55,420 bases of DNA. Source: Methanothermobacter sp. (GTDB taxonomy: Archaea > Methanobacteriota > Methanobacteria > Methanobacteriales > Methanothermobacteraceae). Of this stretch, positions 29,610 to 38,974 are shown piece by piece; within the stretch, counting starts at the first letter, position 1, and each line of letters begins with the position of its first letter. Both the position numbers and the translations under genes were made by a program. Under the pieces are notes generated by a model. It had not been told where the DNA came from. It worked only from the letters and a program-made list of their open reading frames with translations, and made no database searches. The stretch lies in assembly GCF_030055425.1 (NCBI RefSeq), contig NZ_JASFYE010000010.1, positions 1 through 55,420 of the forward strand. The letters are read 5' to 3'.

Positions 29610-30311
29610 CTAAATCTTCCGGAATATATTGAGCAGAAGCCTCAGGAGTATCCTTATACCCACCGACGTACTTGTGCCCTTGGCAATTGTCTCAGGAGTG
29701 TATATTGTCCTTATGGTAACCTCACCCATCCTGAGGTCATTCCTGCGGATCTCCCCGATGATCTCCGATGAGACACCGTAGCCCCTGCTTTTTATATCAA
29801 TAAGTGATGCCGCCCTGGATGTGAATGCCCTGAGACCTGACTGGGAATCCGAGACCCTGCACCCATAGAAGAGGAGGGTGAGAAGGTTCATTATGGTGTT
29901 CCCAAGGTTCCTTGAGAGTGGCATATCCGTGAAATCTCTCCTTCCAATAACCACATCTGCAGAACCCTCCAGGAGAGGTTTTAAGACCCTTTCAATGTCG
30001 TCGGGGTCATGCTGCCCATCGGCATCGAAGGTCACCACGTAGTCTGCCCCCTCCTTCAGGGCAGCCCGCAGACCCGTCCTGAGGGCCGCCCCGAGGCCCC
30101 TGTTTATGACGTGGGTATAGACTGACACCCCTTCATTCCTGGAGGACATCCTCTTGAGTATCTCTGGAGTTGAGTCCCTTGAGCCGTCGTCAACCACCAG
30201 AACCCTGTAACCCCTTTCAAGAAGGGCCTTCAGAACATCCTCTATGGTCTTCTCCTCATTATAGGCAGGCACAACCACAGTGACATTCCCTGGTATCGAT
30301 TCCATTGGCAT
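29610..30311 (-). CDS. Glycosyltransferase family 2, dolichyl-phosphate sugar synthase-like
   Basis: A GT-A fold enzyme of 233 residues. VVVPAYNEEKTIEDVL is the nucleotide-binding start, VVDDGSRDST and TFDADGQHDP carry the DxD metal site, and SQSGLRAFTSRAA is typical of dolichyl-phosphate glucose/mannose synthases. Membrane helices are weak, so it may rely on the DUF2304 neighbour. The product is likely a lipid-linked sugar for glycan assembly. Confidence 0.9.
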   Translation of the reverse strand: MPMESIPGNVTVVVPAYNEEKTIEDVLKALLERGYRVLVVDDGSRDSTPEILKRMSSRNEGVSVYTHVINRGLGAALRTGLRAALKEGADYVVTFDADGQHDPDDIERVLKPLLEGSADVVIGRRDFTDMPLSRNLGNTIMNLLTLLFYGCRVSDSQSGLRAFTSRAASLIDIKSRGYGVSSEIIGEIRRNDLRMGEVTIRTIYTPETIAKGTSTSVGIRILLRLLLNIFRKI

Positions 30312-30313
30312 TC

Positions 30314-30408
30314 ACTCATACCTCAGTTAGCCATGAATTTTCATGGGATTATGGCATGGTACAGTCGAAAAGCGAATACTCATACCTCAATTAACCATGA
30401 ATCTTCAT
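30314..30408. repeat. Tandem copy of the iron-sulfur flavoprotein gene tail
   Basis: 30378-30408, covering the last codons and stop of the gene ending at 30391 plus sequence beyond, and 30314-30344 match at 28 of 31 positions with a 64-base period. The copy carries a second MKIHG-stop directly before the GT2 start and provides its SD-like TGAGG region. Confidence 0.82.
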
Positions 30409-30975
30409 TGCAAGAGACGCTACCCTTTTTCCGGTGTTCCTGGCCGTATCAATACCTGCAGTATCCTCTGCAGAGTCCCCCTTTGCACCTCCGACACCTG
30501 TACCCCCATAGTGGGCTGTTGGTGCCGCATCACCCACGACAACAGCCTCATGTATCAGGAAGAAGTTGTGTATATCGCCACATGCGGTCTCCTGGCCGCC
30601 GTTCCTTGAGCCCCCAACGGTTACTGCCCCCCCAACCTTATCTGATAATCTGAAATTGCTCCTGAGGGGCCTTGTCCTGTCCATGAACATCTTGGTCTGG
30701 GCTGTTACAGAGCCAAAGTACACCGGGCTCCCGATTATTATCCCATCAGCGTCTGCTGCAAGCTCAATCACCTCATTGAGGTCATCATCGATCTCGCATT
30801 CCCCTTTAGTCTTACATGAGTCACAGGCCCTGCAGGGGTTTATATCCCTACCAGCGAGCCTCACAAGCTCGGTTTCAGCACCCTCACTGGCAGCGGCCTC
30901 AAGGGCCTCCCTGAGCAGAATCTCAGTGTTACCATTTTTTCTTGGACTTCCACAGATTCCAATAACCTTAACCAT
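30391..30975 (-). CDS. isf: Iron-sulfur flavoprotein (Isf family)
   Basis: The N-terminus VKVIGICGSPRKNGNTEILL is the FMN phosphate loop of the NADPH-FMN reductase fold, and CRACDSCKTKGEC is the compact C-x2-C-x2-C-x5-C motif that holds a [4Fe-4S] cluster in Isf. GSPVYFGSVTAQTKMFMDR is the flavin ring site. Known Isf proteins reduce O2 or H2O2. GGAGGTG shows ATG 30975 is the start (194 residues), not 30990. It lies 3 bases downstream of ribC, which provides riboflavin. Confidence 0.9.
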   Translation of the reverse strand: MVKVIGICGSPRKNGNTEILLREALEAAASEGAETELVRLAGRDINPCRACDSCKTKGECEIDDDLNEVIELAADADGIIIGSPVYFGSVTAQTKMFMDRTRPLRSNFRLSDKVGGAVTVGGSRNGGQETACGDIHNFFLIHEAVVVGDAAPTAHYGGTGVGGAKGDSAEDTAGIDTARNTGKRVASLAMKIHG

Positions 30976-30993
30976 CAGATACACCTCCAATTT

Positions 30994-31464
<471 letters not shown>

Positions 31465-32301
31465 CTATTTCAGCTGGTCACGGAGTTTCTTCCTGGCCTC
31501 CCCGATGGTGAGGGGGTATGGTTCCCTGAACGGGAGGTCATCCTCCTTCTGAAGTATCTCCACCAGATGCGCTATCCTTGGAAGACGGAGGTTGGCTCCC
31601 CTTATGGTGTCTATATCTGAGAAAACATCTCCGGGTGTTCCCTCACTTATTATCTCTCCCCCGCTTATTATGTATATCCTGTCCGAGTAGAGGGGTGCCA
31701 GGTCAACATCATGGGTGGATATGATTATGGTCATGCCCTCCTCATTCAGCTCATGGAGCAGTCTGAGTATCTGCGATGCCCCGCGGGGGTCAAGGCCAGA
31801 GGTTGGCTCATCAAGTATCATTATATCAGGTTTCATGGCGAGTATACCTGCTATTGCAACCCTCTTCTTCTCACCCCCGCTCAGGTGGTGGGGGGGCCTG
31901 TCCTCGTAGCCAGACATCCCCACCTTCCGCAGGGCGTCCTTAACCCTCTCCTCAACCTCGTCCTCATCAAGTCCCATATTGAGGGGTCCGAATGCAACGT
32001 CCTCGTCAACCCTTGGTGCGAACAGCTGGTCATCAGGATTCTGGAATACGATTCCAACCTTCTGTCTGACTTCTATGAGCCCTGATTTGCTGTAGTCGAT
32101 TTCCTTCCCATCCACCAGTACCTTCCCGCTGGTTGGCTGCAGTATGCCATTGAAGTGAAGGAAGAGTGTGGACTTTCCTGCGCCGTTGGGGCCAAGAAGG
32201 GCCACCACCTCACCCTTTTTTGCATGGAAATTTATACCCTTCAGAGCCTGGGTGCCATCCGGGTAGGTGTACCTGATATTTACTGCCTCAATAATCTTCA
32301 T
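31465..32301 (-). CDS. cbiO: Cobalt/nickel ECF transporter ATPase CbiO
   Basis: The energising ATPase of the ECF metal transporter. Walker A GPNGAGKSTLFLHF, Q-loop FQNPDDQLF, signature HLSGGEKKRVAI and Walker B IMILDEPTSGLDP are complete, and the H-loop is STHDVDLAP. GGTGTG before ATG 32301 replaces the GTG at 32307. At 278 residues it is normal. It is followed by ribC and preceded by cbiQ, cbiN and cbiM. Confidence 0.95.
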   Translation of the reverse strand: MKIIEAVNIRYTYPDGTQALKGINFHAKKGEVVALLGPNGAGKSTLFLHFNGILQPTSGKVLVDGKEIDYSKSGLIEVRQKVGIVFQNPDDQLFAPRVDEDVAFGPLNMGLDEDEVEERVKDALRKVGMSGYEDRPPHHLSGGEKKRVAIAGILAMKPDIMILDEPTSGLDPRGASQILRLLHELNEEGMTIIISTHDVDLAPLYSDRIYIISGGEIISEGTPGDVFSDIDTIRGANLRLPRIAHLVEILQKEDDLPFREPYPLTIGEARKKLRDQLK

Positions 32302-32385
32302 GTTCACACCACTGGAAACTGACCATATGATGAATAGTGTTCATTTAATATTTAACTGTGCCCCGGTGGTGATCTTCTGGGCAGA

Positions 32386-33150
32386 TCAGAAGATGCCGCC
32401 CCTTGAAGTGAAAAGAAGCCCCACTAAAAGTAAGCCATCAAATAATACTAACATAACCGCTTCACGGGTTCCAATGGACTGCCTTCTGATGGATGGAATT
32501 GTCCCCTGATAGCACCTCGCCTCCATGGAACGGTAAACCGTTTCACCCCTCAGCCAGGACCTTATAAAGAGGTTACCTGCAAGGAGCCCCATGGACCTGT
32601 AGGAATTTTTAATACCACTGTAACCGAGCCTTGAATCCTGGGCATGGTACATCACTGAAGCCTCCTCAATGAAAACAAATACTGACCTGTACATGAGGAG
32701 GGCTATCTCAATGAAAGCCGCTGGAAGACCCAGCCTTCCAAGTTCATGGAAGACCTCATTGAGGGGTGTTGTGAGTGCAAGGAATGCAAGGCAAGAAAAA
32801 CCACCGAGTATCCTTGAGAATACGAGAATACCTGTCTGCAGGCCGTCACTGTAGACCCTGAGGCCCATGAATGTTACAAGGGGGTCCACACCAAAGAATA
32901 GCGCCATGAGCACGAGTGTCAGGACACCGAATCCCACCGGGATGGCGGCAAACCGCAGGTAGTATGAGGCGGGTATATCCGCTGCAAAGAGAATCAGGAG
33001 TGTCATTAAAAATGTGATGATGAGGGGTATAACAGGGTTTGGTGATAGGACTGAAATGAGCATCGTGATAATGGCCAGGGCCATCTTAAAGCCCGGGCTC
33101 ATGTTTCTGAGGCCATTGGTATGTGCATAGTGGTCAACAGATATGTTCAT
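32386..33150 (-). CDS. cbiQ: Cobalt/nickel ECF transporter transmembrane subunit CbiQ
   Basis: CbiQ is the T-subunit that couples CbiO to the metal-binding CbiM. The 254-residue protein has a run of membrane helices (about residues 25-60, 65-120, 230-250) and the coupling helices with GLLAGNLFIRSWLRGETVYRSME containing the Ala/Arg-Gly motifs that bind the ATPase. GGTGAAGG precedes the ATG. An 84-base gap separates it from cbiO. Confidence 0.93.
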   Translation of the reverse strand: MNISVDHYAHTNGLRNMSPGFKMALAIITMLISVLSPNPVIPLIITFLMTLLILFAADIPASYYLRFAAIPVGFGVLTLVLMALFFGVDPLVTFMGLRVYSDGLQTGILVFSRILGGFSCLAFLALTTPLNEVFHELGRLGLPAAFIEIALLMYRSVFVFIEEASVMYHAQDSRLGYSGIKNSYRSMGLLAGNLFIRSWLRGETVYRSMEARCYQGTIPSIRRQSIGTREAVMLVLFDGLLLVGLLFTSRGGIF

Positions 33151-33173
33151 CGTCCTTCACCATGAAAAAAATT

Positions 33174-33461
33174 TTATTCAGGGGATTCTCCCCTCCCCCT
33201 GTAGTAGCCAAATACGTATCCGATTATGAGGGCGCCTATGGCGGCCTGGAGAGCAAATAGCAGGCTCTCTATCTCACCACTCGGCGGCTCCCATATTGGC
33301 TGGAACCAGGGTTCATATCCTGTTTCAGATATTGCCTCGCCGGCACTGTCATCTGCCCCCCCAAAGTATCCCTGATCCTCTCCAAGTCCACTGTAGATTA
33401 CAAGGGGTGCTATGGCAATAACCGCAACTGCAATAAGCATTATGATATGTCTTTTATCCAT
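33174..33461 (-). CDS. cbiN: Cobalt transport protein CbiN
   Basis: A 95-residue protein with two membrane helices, about residues 5-24 and 68-85, and an extracytoplasmic loop rich in Gly, Asp and Glu (GLGEDQGYFGGADDSAGEA). CbiN helps load Co2+ into CbiM, and its presence points to cobalt rather than nickel. GGAGGG precedes its ATG, one base after the cbiM stop. Confidence 0.93.
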   Translation of the reverse strand: MDKRHIIMLIAVAVIAIAPLVIYSGLGEDQGYFGGADDSAGEAISETGYEPWFQPIWEPPSGEIESLLFALQAAIGALIIGYVFGYYRGRGESPE

Positions 33462-33462
33462 T

Positions 33463-34131
33463 TTAACCCTCCACAGCAGGTTTTCCTATAACCTGAAGTT
33501 TCTCCATTATATCAGGCTTGAGCTTGAGGATGTTCTCAAATATCACCACGGTGAGAAGGCCCTCAGCAACCGCCAGTGGGAGCTGGGTGTAGGCGAATAT
33601 CACCATGAACTTCATAAGGGCCTCCATGAACCCTGGTTTGGGGAATGCAACCGCAAGCTGGATGGATGTTGTCACATAGGTCATCAGGTCCCCCAGAAAT
33701 GCTGCAAGGAAGACCGCTGCAGATGATGGTATGGCTGACCTTGTGATCCTGTAGATTCCCCATGCACAGACCGGGCCAATGATACCCATGGAGAACACGT
33801 TTGCACCCAGGGTTGTTATGCCACCATGGGCAAGGAGCAGCGCCTGGAATATGAGAACAATGAGTGCCATGACAGATGTGACTGCAGGGCCGAAGAGCAC
33901 GGCCCCGAGCCCATTACCTGTGGGGTGTGAACAGCTACCGGTTACAGATGGAAGTTTAAGGGATGATAGGACAAACATGAACGCGCCGCTAACTGCAAGA
34001 AGCGGTTTTGCCTCGGGCCTCTCATCTGAAATCCTTATTATCCTGATTAAACCATAAACTATGACAGGTGCCGATAGAAGATACCAGAAGAGACACCATT
34101 CCGGTGGCAGGAATCCTTCCATGATATGCAA
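33463..34131 (-). CDS. cbiM: Cobalt ECF transporter substrate-binding subunit CbiM
   Basis: CbiM binds Co2+ with its own N-terminus. [12 protein letters not shown] places His2 as the essential ligand, [20 protein letters not shown] is the later conserved segment, and six or seven membrane helices fill 222 residues. The start codon is TTG behind AAGGTGAT. It heads the operon cbiM-N-Q-O, the cobalt supply for corrinoid synthesis (cbiT and cobA are in this window). Confidence 0.95.
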   Translation of the reverse strand: MHIMEGFLPPEWCLFWYLLSAPVIVYGLIRIIRISDERPEAKPLLAVSGAFMFVLSSLKLPSVTGSCSHPTGNGLGAVLFGPAVTSVMALIVLIFQALLLAHGGITTLGANVFSMGIIGPVCAWGIYRITRSAIPSSAAVFLAAFLGDLMTYVTTSIQLAVAFPKPGFMEALMKFMVIFAYTQLPLAVAEGLLTVVIFENILKLKPDIMEKLQVIGKPAVEG

Positions 34132-34154
34132 TTTATCACCTTCTTGAATCTTTC

Positions 34155-34187
34155 TAAAGTAAACTTTAAGATCTGAGTATATAATAT
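34155..34187 (-). promoter_or_regulatory. cbiMNQO promoter with operator-like inverted repeat
   Basis: On the minus strand 34176-34187 reads as the TATA box ATATTATATACT, 45-56 bases before the cbiM TTG. 34155-34168 is TAAAGT-AA-ACTTTA, a perfect inverted repeat placed between TATA and the start codon, near the expected transcript start. A metal- or corrinoid-sensing repressor could bind here. Confidence 0.5.
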
Positions 34188-34299
34188 TTTCTATAATTTC
34201 TGACTTAAATTAAAGTTTTCTTGAGAGGCGTGCCTGCACTGATGGATAAGGACATCCAGTCACACCATCAAACACATTACATCCCAGAAAAATAGATAA

Positions 34300-34977
<678 letters not shown>

Positions 34978-35059
34978 TTCATTTTAACTTTTAGTGTTCC
35001 TAAGACCATATAGTCAGACCATTTATCCACCTACTACCTACAAAAGAACATGTCAACTC

Positions 35060-35587
35060 TTAAATCCTTATTGTTCCTGCAATTTCATAGGCGACCTCAA
35101 AGAGTATGAAAAAGAGGACCGTTGCAGGACCAAAACCGGTATCTGAAACTTCAAGGAGTGAAATAACAGCAAGGAGGACTATTACAGCCTTGAGGGAGAA
35201 CCTGTAATCAAAGAAAAACCTGAAAAAACGGCCCTTTTCGTATACCCCTGGGTTATCGTTACCATATTCATCAATATATGCCCCTGCTGTACATGCAACA
35301 AGAGCCGGGATGCTCAGTGGAGGCACTTCCCCAAAAAAAAGGACCAGAAAAAATACCGCGGCGGCGAGCACGTGGCTGGGGCAGTCTATCTTACATGATA
35401 GAAGGGTACCCGCAAATATCCCGAGGAATATACATGCAGCAGCCGTATCAGCGGTGGAGAGAACACCAGATGAAAGCCCGCAGAGGGCGCCGGCAACCAT
35501 GCCTGTGAGGGGCCTTCCCCACTCATCCTCGGCGTCATCCGCAACCTTCATCAGGAAACCTGAAACAGGAAAAAGAAGTTCAATCAT
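35060..35587 (-). CDS. Polytopic membrane protein, unknown
   Basis: A 175-residue protein with about five membrane helices and a short charged loop in the middle (IDEYGNDNPGVYEKGRFFRFF). DDAEDEWGRPLTGMVAGAL near the N-terminus is acidic. I do not recognise a family. It lies 19 bases downstream of the deoxyhypusine synthase gene and is probably co-transcribed with it. Confidence 0.7.
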   Translation of the reverse strand: MIELLFPVSGFLMKVADDAEDEWGRPLTGMVAGALCGLSSGVLSTADTAAACIFLGIFAGTLLSCKIDCPSHVLAAAVFFLVLFFGEVPPLSIPALVACTAGAYIDEYGNDNPGVYEKGRFFRFFFDYRFSLKAVIVLLAVISLLEVSDTGFGPATVLFFILFEVAYEIAGTIRI

Positions 35588-35606
35588 GAAAGGACCTCAA
35601 ACCCAA

Positions 35607-36509
35607 TCAATCACTGTCAGAAAGTGCAGCTGAAAGTATAAGTGGAAACAGGGCAGTTGCATCCCCAACCACCGTTACAAGATTCGAACCCGCCTGTGCC
35701 TTGGCCCAAGATTTGGCCTCCTCGAGGGGGGCACCGCTGAGGCTTCCAGTTTCACTTCGATCCATGGTTATCTGGATCGCGGCGTCCACACCACCCCTGA
35801 GGAGGGTGGATGCCAGTGTGTAATGCTTTGGAAGTCCCCCTCCAAGTATAACAGCCCCTATCCTCTCATGACTGAACACAAGGTCAGAGAGGCTGTGCAT
35901 ATCCCTCACAGAATCTAGGCATGCCCTGTTGTCCTGTGTGTACATCCAGAGCTGGAGGCCAAGCATGCTGTCGATGATCCCCGGGGCATAGATGGGAACA
36001 CCCCTCAGGTGGGCCGTTCTTATGATGGACATCTCATCCTTCAGATGACCCCCTATCTCGTCAATTAGTTCCTGAATTGAGATATGTGGTTTTGATTTGA
36101 ATATTGATGAGAAAATATCCTGCATTCTGGCTTCAAAGACCTCAAAGTCCTCGGACCTTGTATATATGTCACCTATACGGCCTATCCCCTCCTCATGAAG
36201 CCTTTCATCATCGAACCCGTATTCCCTGTAATGGGCGCCTCCAAAGGCCTCAAGGAGGTCATGGGTAAGGTTAGCACCGCTTGTTATGAGTGCTGCTATA
36301 ACCTTCTGATCTATGAGATCCCTTATGATCCTCCTCATCCCGCCGGGCACCAGTGGTCCTGCCACACTCATGAATACTCCCATTTCAGTGTCATCAATCA
36401 TCTCACGGAGCAGTCCTGCTGCCCTGTGGACCCTGCCTGCTCCAAGGACCCCTGACCGCCCCATCTCCCTTATAAGGTCCCCTGCCTTCATGTCGGGTTT
36501 TATATTCAT
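35607..36509 (-). CDS. dys: Deoxyhypusine synthase
   Basis: The enzyme moves the aminobutyl group of spermidine onto a lysine of aIF5A, using NAD+. The catalytic lysine is in EEAKSWAKAQAGSNLVTV, which aligns with the family motif VSWGKI, and VTVVGDATALFPLI is the NAD-site end. GVFMSVAGPLVPGGMR and LITSGANLTHDLLEAF are also typical. GTG 36533 is in frame; ATG 36509 gives MNIKPDMKAGDLI, closer to the family start (300 residues). Confidence 0.93.
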   Translation of the reverse strand: MNIKPDMKAGDLIREMGRSGVLGAGRVHRAAGLLREMIDDTEMGVFMSVAGPLVPGGMRRIIRDLIDQKVIAALITSGANLTHDLLEAFGGAHYREYGFDDERLHEEGIGRIGDIYTRSEDFEVFEARMQDIFSSIFKSKPHISIQELIDEIGGHLKDEMSIIRTAHLRGVPIYAPGIIDSMLGLQLWMYTQDNRACLDSVRDMHSLSDLVFSHERIGAVILGGGLPKHYTLASTLLRGGVDAAIQITMDRSETGSLSGAPLEEAKSWAKAQAGSNLVTVVGDATALFPLILSAALSDSD

Positions 36510-36605
36510 ATGATTTACATTCAAAAGTAACACTTCCCGTTAGTGATAAATACGGTTAACTCATGCATGAGCACCAGAGAACTGCAGAATTGTTGCACAT
36601 TAATT

Positions 36606-36640
36606 ATATTCGGATCTCTAATTAAATATTCAGATCTCTG
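36606..36640. repeat. Two 15-bp direct repeats, 20-bp period
   Basis: 36606-36620 and 36626-36640 match at 13 of 15 positions (ATATTCRGATCTCTR). They are about 100 bases upstream of the deoxyhypusine synthase start and two helical turns apart. Confidence 0.6.
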
Positions 36641-36646
36641 ATATGA

Positions 36647-36680
36647 TCCTGATTTTGCGGTATCTACTTAAAAATCAGGA
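36647..36680 (-). terminator. Hairpin between the HTH-CBS gene and deoxyhypusine synthase
   Basis: TCCTGATTTT (36647-36656) and AAAATCAGGA (36671-36680) form a perfect 10-base stem with a 14-base loop. It lies 13 bases after the HTH-CBS stop, so it may protect or end that transcript. Confidence 0.45.
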
Positions 36681-36692
36681 AAAACTGAAGTC

Positions 36693-37574
36693 TCAATCGA
36701 GACCCGCTATACTGTCAAGGATATCTGTACGGGTTATTATACCTGAAAGTTTACCCTCACTGTCTGTAACGATCAGTCTCCCTATATTGTGTTTGTTCAT
36801 GATTTCTATTGCATCAGATATCATCATTTCAGGTTTAACCGTTATTATATTCTTTGACATGATCTCTGAGACAGGGAGGTTCTCGGTACCCTCTGCTATG
36901 GATGCTGTTATGTCACTGAGGGTAACTATGCCCTTCACCTCATCGTCCTCCACTATCGGGGCCCCCTCGATTCCCAGTGACGATAGTTTAACCGCGGCAT
37001 CCTTCACACTTATATCAGGGGGGAGTGTCACAAGTTCACGGGTTGCAACCTCCTCAACCGTCCTCTTGGGTATGCTCCTTATGGCGGTGGTGTCAAGGAG
37101 GATTATGTTATCCATATCATCCCTCCCCACTACAACCCCGTCAACAATGAGTTTGTTAACAGGTGTTGGGCCTATGCGCACTCTATCGCCCAGATCAAGT
37201 TTCCTTATGCTGCCAACCAGTTTTATTGCAGCCTCACACTCCCCCGGGTCAGGGATGCTTGTGAACTCTATCTTTGCAACCGAAAGGTCGTCGATTCTCT
37301 CACCGCCCCTGTAGATGGGGACGGCAGTTTCCCTACCACTTGATGATATGTTCAGCTGATGGTAGGCCTTTATGGTTGGCTTGTATCCCCCGCGAGGTCC
37401 GGGAACGCCCTTCACAAGTCCCAGGCTGCGAAGGGACTGCATCTGGTTTCTTATTGTGCCCGGATTGCGGTTCATTATGGCTGCTATCTCCTCACCCTTA
37501 ATGGATTTGCCGTTTGAATTCCTGTAGAGGTTGATGAGTGTCTGGAGTATTTCCTTCTGAACAGAGGTAAGCAT
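36693..37574 (-). CDS. HTH and CBS-domain transcriptional regulator
   Basis: The N-terminal 75 residues form a HrcA-like winged helix (KGEEIAAIMNRNPGTIRNQM and LGLVKGVPGPRGGYKP). The middle is a strand-rich segment. From about residue 165 there are two CBS motifs, TLPPDISVKDAAVKLSSLG and ITVKPEMMISDAIEIMNKH, each ending in a nucleotide-binding ITRTD/LSDITA turn. Such proteins sense adenine nucleotides or SAM. The length is 293 residues. Targets are unknown; it has its own promoter. Confidence 0.85.
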   Translation of the reverse strand: MLTSVQKEILQTLINLYRNSNGKSIKGEEIAAIMNRNPGTIRNQMQSLRSLGLVKGVPGPRGGYKPTIKAYHQLNISSSGRETAVPIYRGGERIDDLSVAKIEFTSIPDPGECEAAIKLVGSIRKLDLGDRVRIGPTPVNKLIVDGVVVGRDDMDNIILLDTTAIRSIPKRTVEEVATRELVTLPPDISVKDAAVKLSSLGIEGAPIVEDDEVKGIVTLSDITASIAEGTENLPVSEIMSKNIITVKPEMMISDAIEIMNKHNIGRLIVTDSEGKLSGIITRTDILDSIAGLD

Positions 37575-37718
37575 CTTAACACCTGATGATCTATTATGAA
37601 TAATAATTATAATTATTTTTAATTAATATGTTTTTTCATGTTGTATCCATTGTAAATCTTAAAAACTGATCATCTGCTGATTTTCCTATCCCTCTTAAAG
37701 TATATGCAGTGTGAGGGG

Positions 37719-37853
37719 CTACCCCGGCCCCATGGGGTGCCTGCAGTAAAGCTTAATCTCTCCAAGATCCTCAAGGACAACCTCGCATCTGTAGACACAT
37801 TCCGGACATTCTCCTGTGGTTGAAATTATTCTGAAACCTTCCGATGACTTCAT
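37719..37853 (-). CDS. 44-residue Cys-rich (CxxC, C, C) protein
   Basis: This short frame reads MKSSEGFRIISTTGECPECV then YRCEVV...LYCRHPMG. Cys16, Cys19, Cys23 and Cys37 could bind zinc. The start overlaps the divergent B12-protein promoter region, and no strong SD is seen. The Cys pattern and a clean stop argue for a real gene, but coding evidence is thin at this length. Confidence 0.45.
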   Translation of the reverse strand: MKSSEGFRIISTTGECPECVYRCEVVLEDLGEIKLYCRHPMGPG

Positions 37854-37921
37854 ATTTAACACTGCAAAAAATGATAAATCTCTTATTGAGGTTCCACCTT
37901 AAATATATTGGGGTGTTATTA

Positions 37922-38935
37922 ATGGGGATCAATGTTTCAAGGGAATCCCTTGTATCAGCCGTATATGACGATCTTAAGGGGAAAGGGCTCGTAAGTCCTG
38001 AGGATATGGAGCTCTGCATACAGGACATAAATTACCATCTGGACTACCTGGAGGAGGCCATCAGAAATTCAAGTCCAGAACTCTTTGAGGACTATGTCCT
38101 CTGGGCCGATGTCCTTCTGAGGAACCTTGGGCTCCCTGAAGAGTGCCTCAGGGGTTCGCTTAAAAGTATAGAAAAGGTTATGCTGGAAATTTTAGATGAT
38201 GAAACCGCTTCCCTTGCTTCCAGTTACATCTCAGGTTCCCTCAGGAAACTTGAAATGGAACATAAACCACCAAGCTACATCAGGGATCAGCCCCTGAGGG
38301 ACCTTGCAGAGAAGTACCTTGAACTTGTTCTGAATACAGAGGCAAAAAAGGCCCGGGACCTCATAATCTCATCCCTGAACTCCGGTGTGAATGTTGAGGA
38401 CATATACCTCCATGTTTTTGAGCCTGTCCAGCATGAAATCGGCAGGCTATGGCAGACCAGCCAGATATCGGTTGCCCATGAACACTATGCAATGTCAGTT
38501 ACGCAGATGATAATGTCAGAACTCTACCCGTACATATACCAGGCATCAGAGCGGAAGAACCTCAGGCTTGTTGCTGCATGCGTTAACAATGAGCTGCATG
38601 AGATAGGAATAAGGATGGTCAGTGATTTCTTTGAAATCAATGGCTGGGATTCTGTTTACCTGGGGGCAAGCACACCGCCAGAGGATTTCAGGAAGATCGT
38701 GGACGAACTGAAGCCGGACCTTGTTGCTGTATCAGCCACCATGACCTTCAACGTTGGACATGTGAGAAGTCTCATGAAACTGCTTGGGGAACTGGATGAT
38801 TCTCCCCCTGTAATGGTGGGCGGCTACCCATTCAATGTGGACACTGAACTCTGGAGGAAGGTCGGAGCCGATCTGCACGCCGCCAGTGCCTCCAGCGCCG
38901 TGAGGGTGGCTGAAGAATTCCTGAAAACAGAATAG
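37922..38935 (+). CDS. B12-binding protein, CarH / MerR-B12 type sensor domains without HTH
   Basis: The 337-residue protein has two helical parts then a B12-binding Rossmann domain. VAHEHYAMSVTQMI is the CarH/MtrA-type helical bundle motif, and NNELHEIGIRMVSDFFE carries the axial His in an E-x-H-x-x-G version of the usual D-x-H-x-x-G. LGASTPPEDF, AVSATMTFNV and VMVGGYPFN complete the fold. No DNA-binding domain is visible. GGGTGTT places the start at 37922. It is followed by a sensor kinase, so B12 state may feed that kinase. Confidence 0.85.
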   Translation: MGINVSRESLVSAVYDDLKGKGLVSPEDMELCIQDINYHLDYLEEAIRNSSPELFEDYVLWADVLLRNLGLPEECLRGSLKSIEKVMLEILDDETASLASSYISGSLRKLEMEHKPPSYIRDQPLRDLAEKYLELVLNTEAKKARDLIISSLNSGVNVEDIYLHVFEPVQHEIGRLWQTSQISVAHEHYAMSVTQMIMSELYPYIYQASERKNLRLVAACVNNELHEIGIRMVSDFFEINGWDSVYLGASTPPEDFRKIVDELKPDLVAVSATMTFNVGHVRSLMKLLGELDDSPPVMVGGYPFNVDTELWRKVGADLHAASASSAVRVAEEFLKTE

Positions 38936-38974
38936 AAGATTCTGTTTAGACTTTAAGCTATTGAAGGTTATAGA

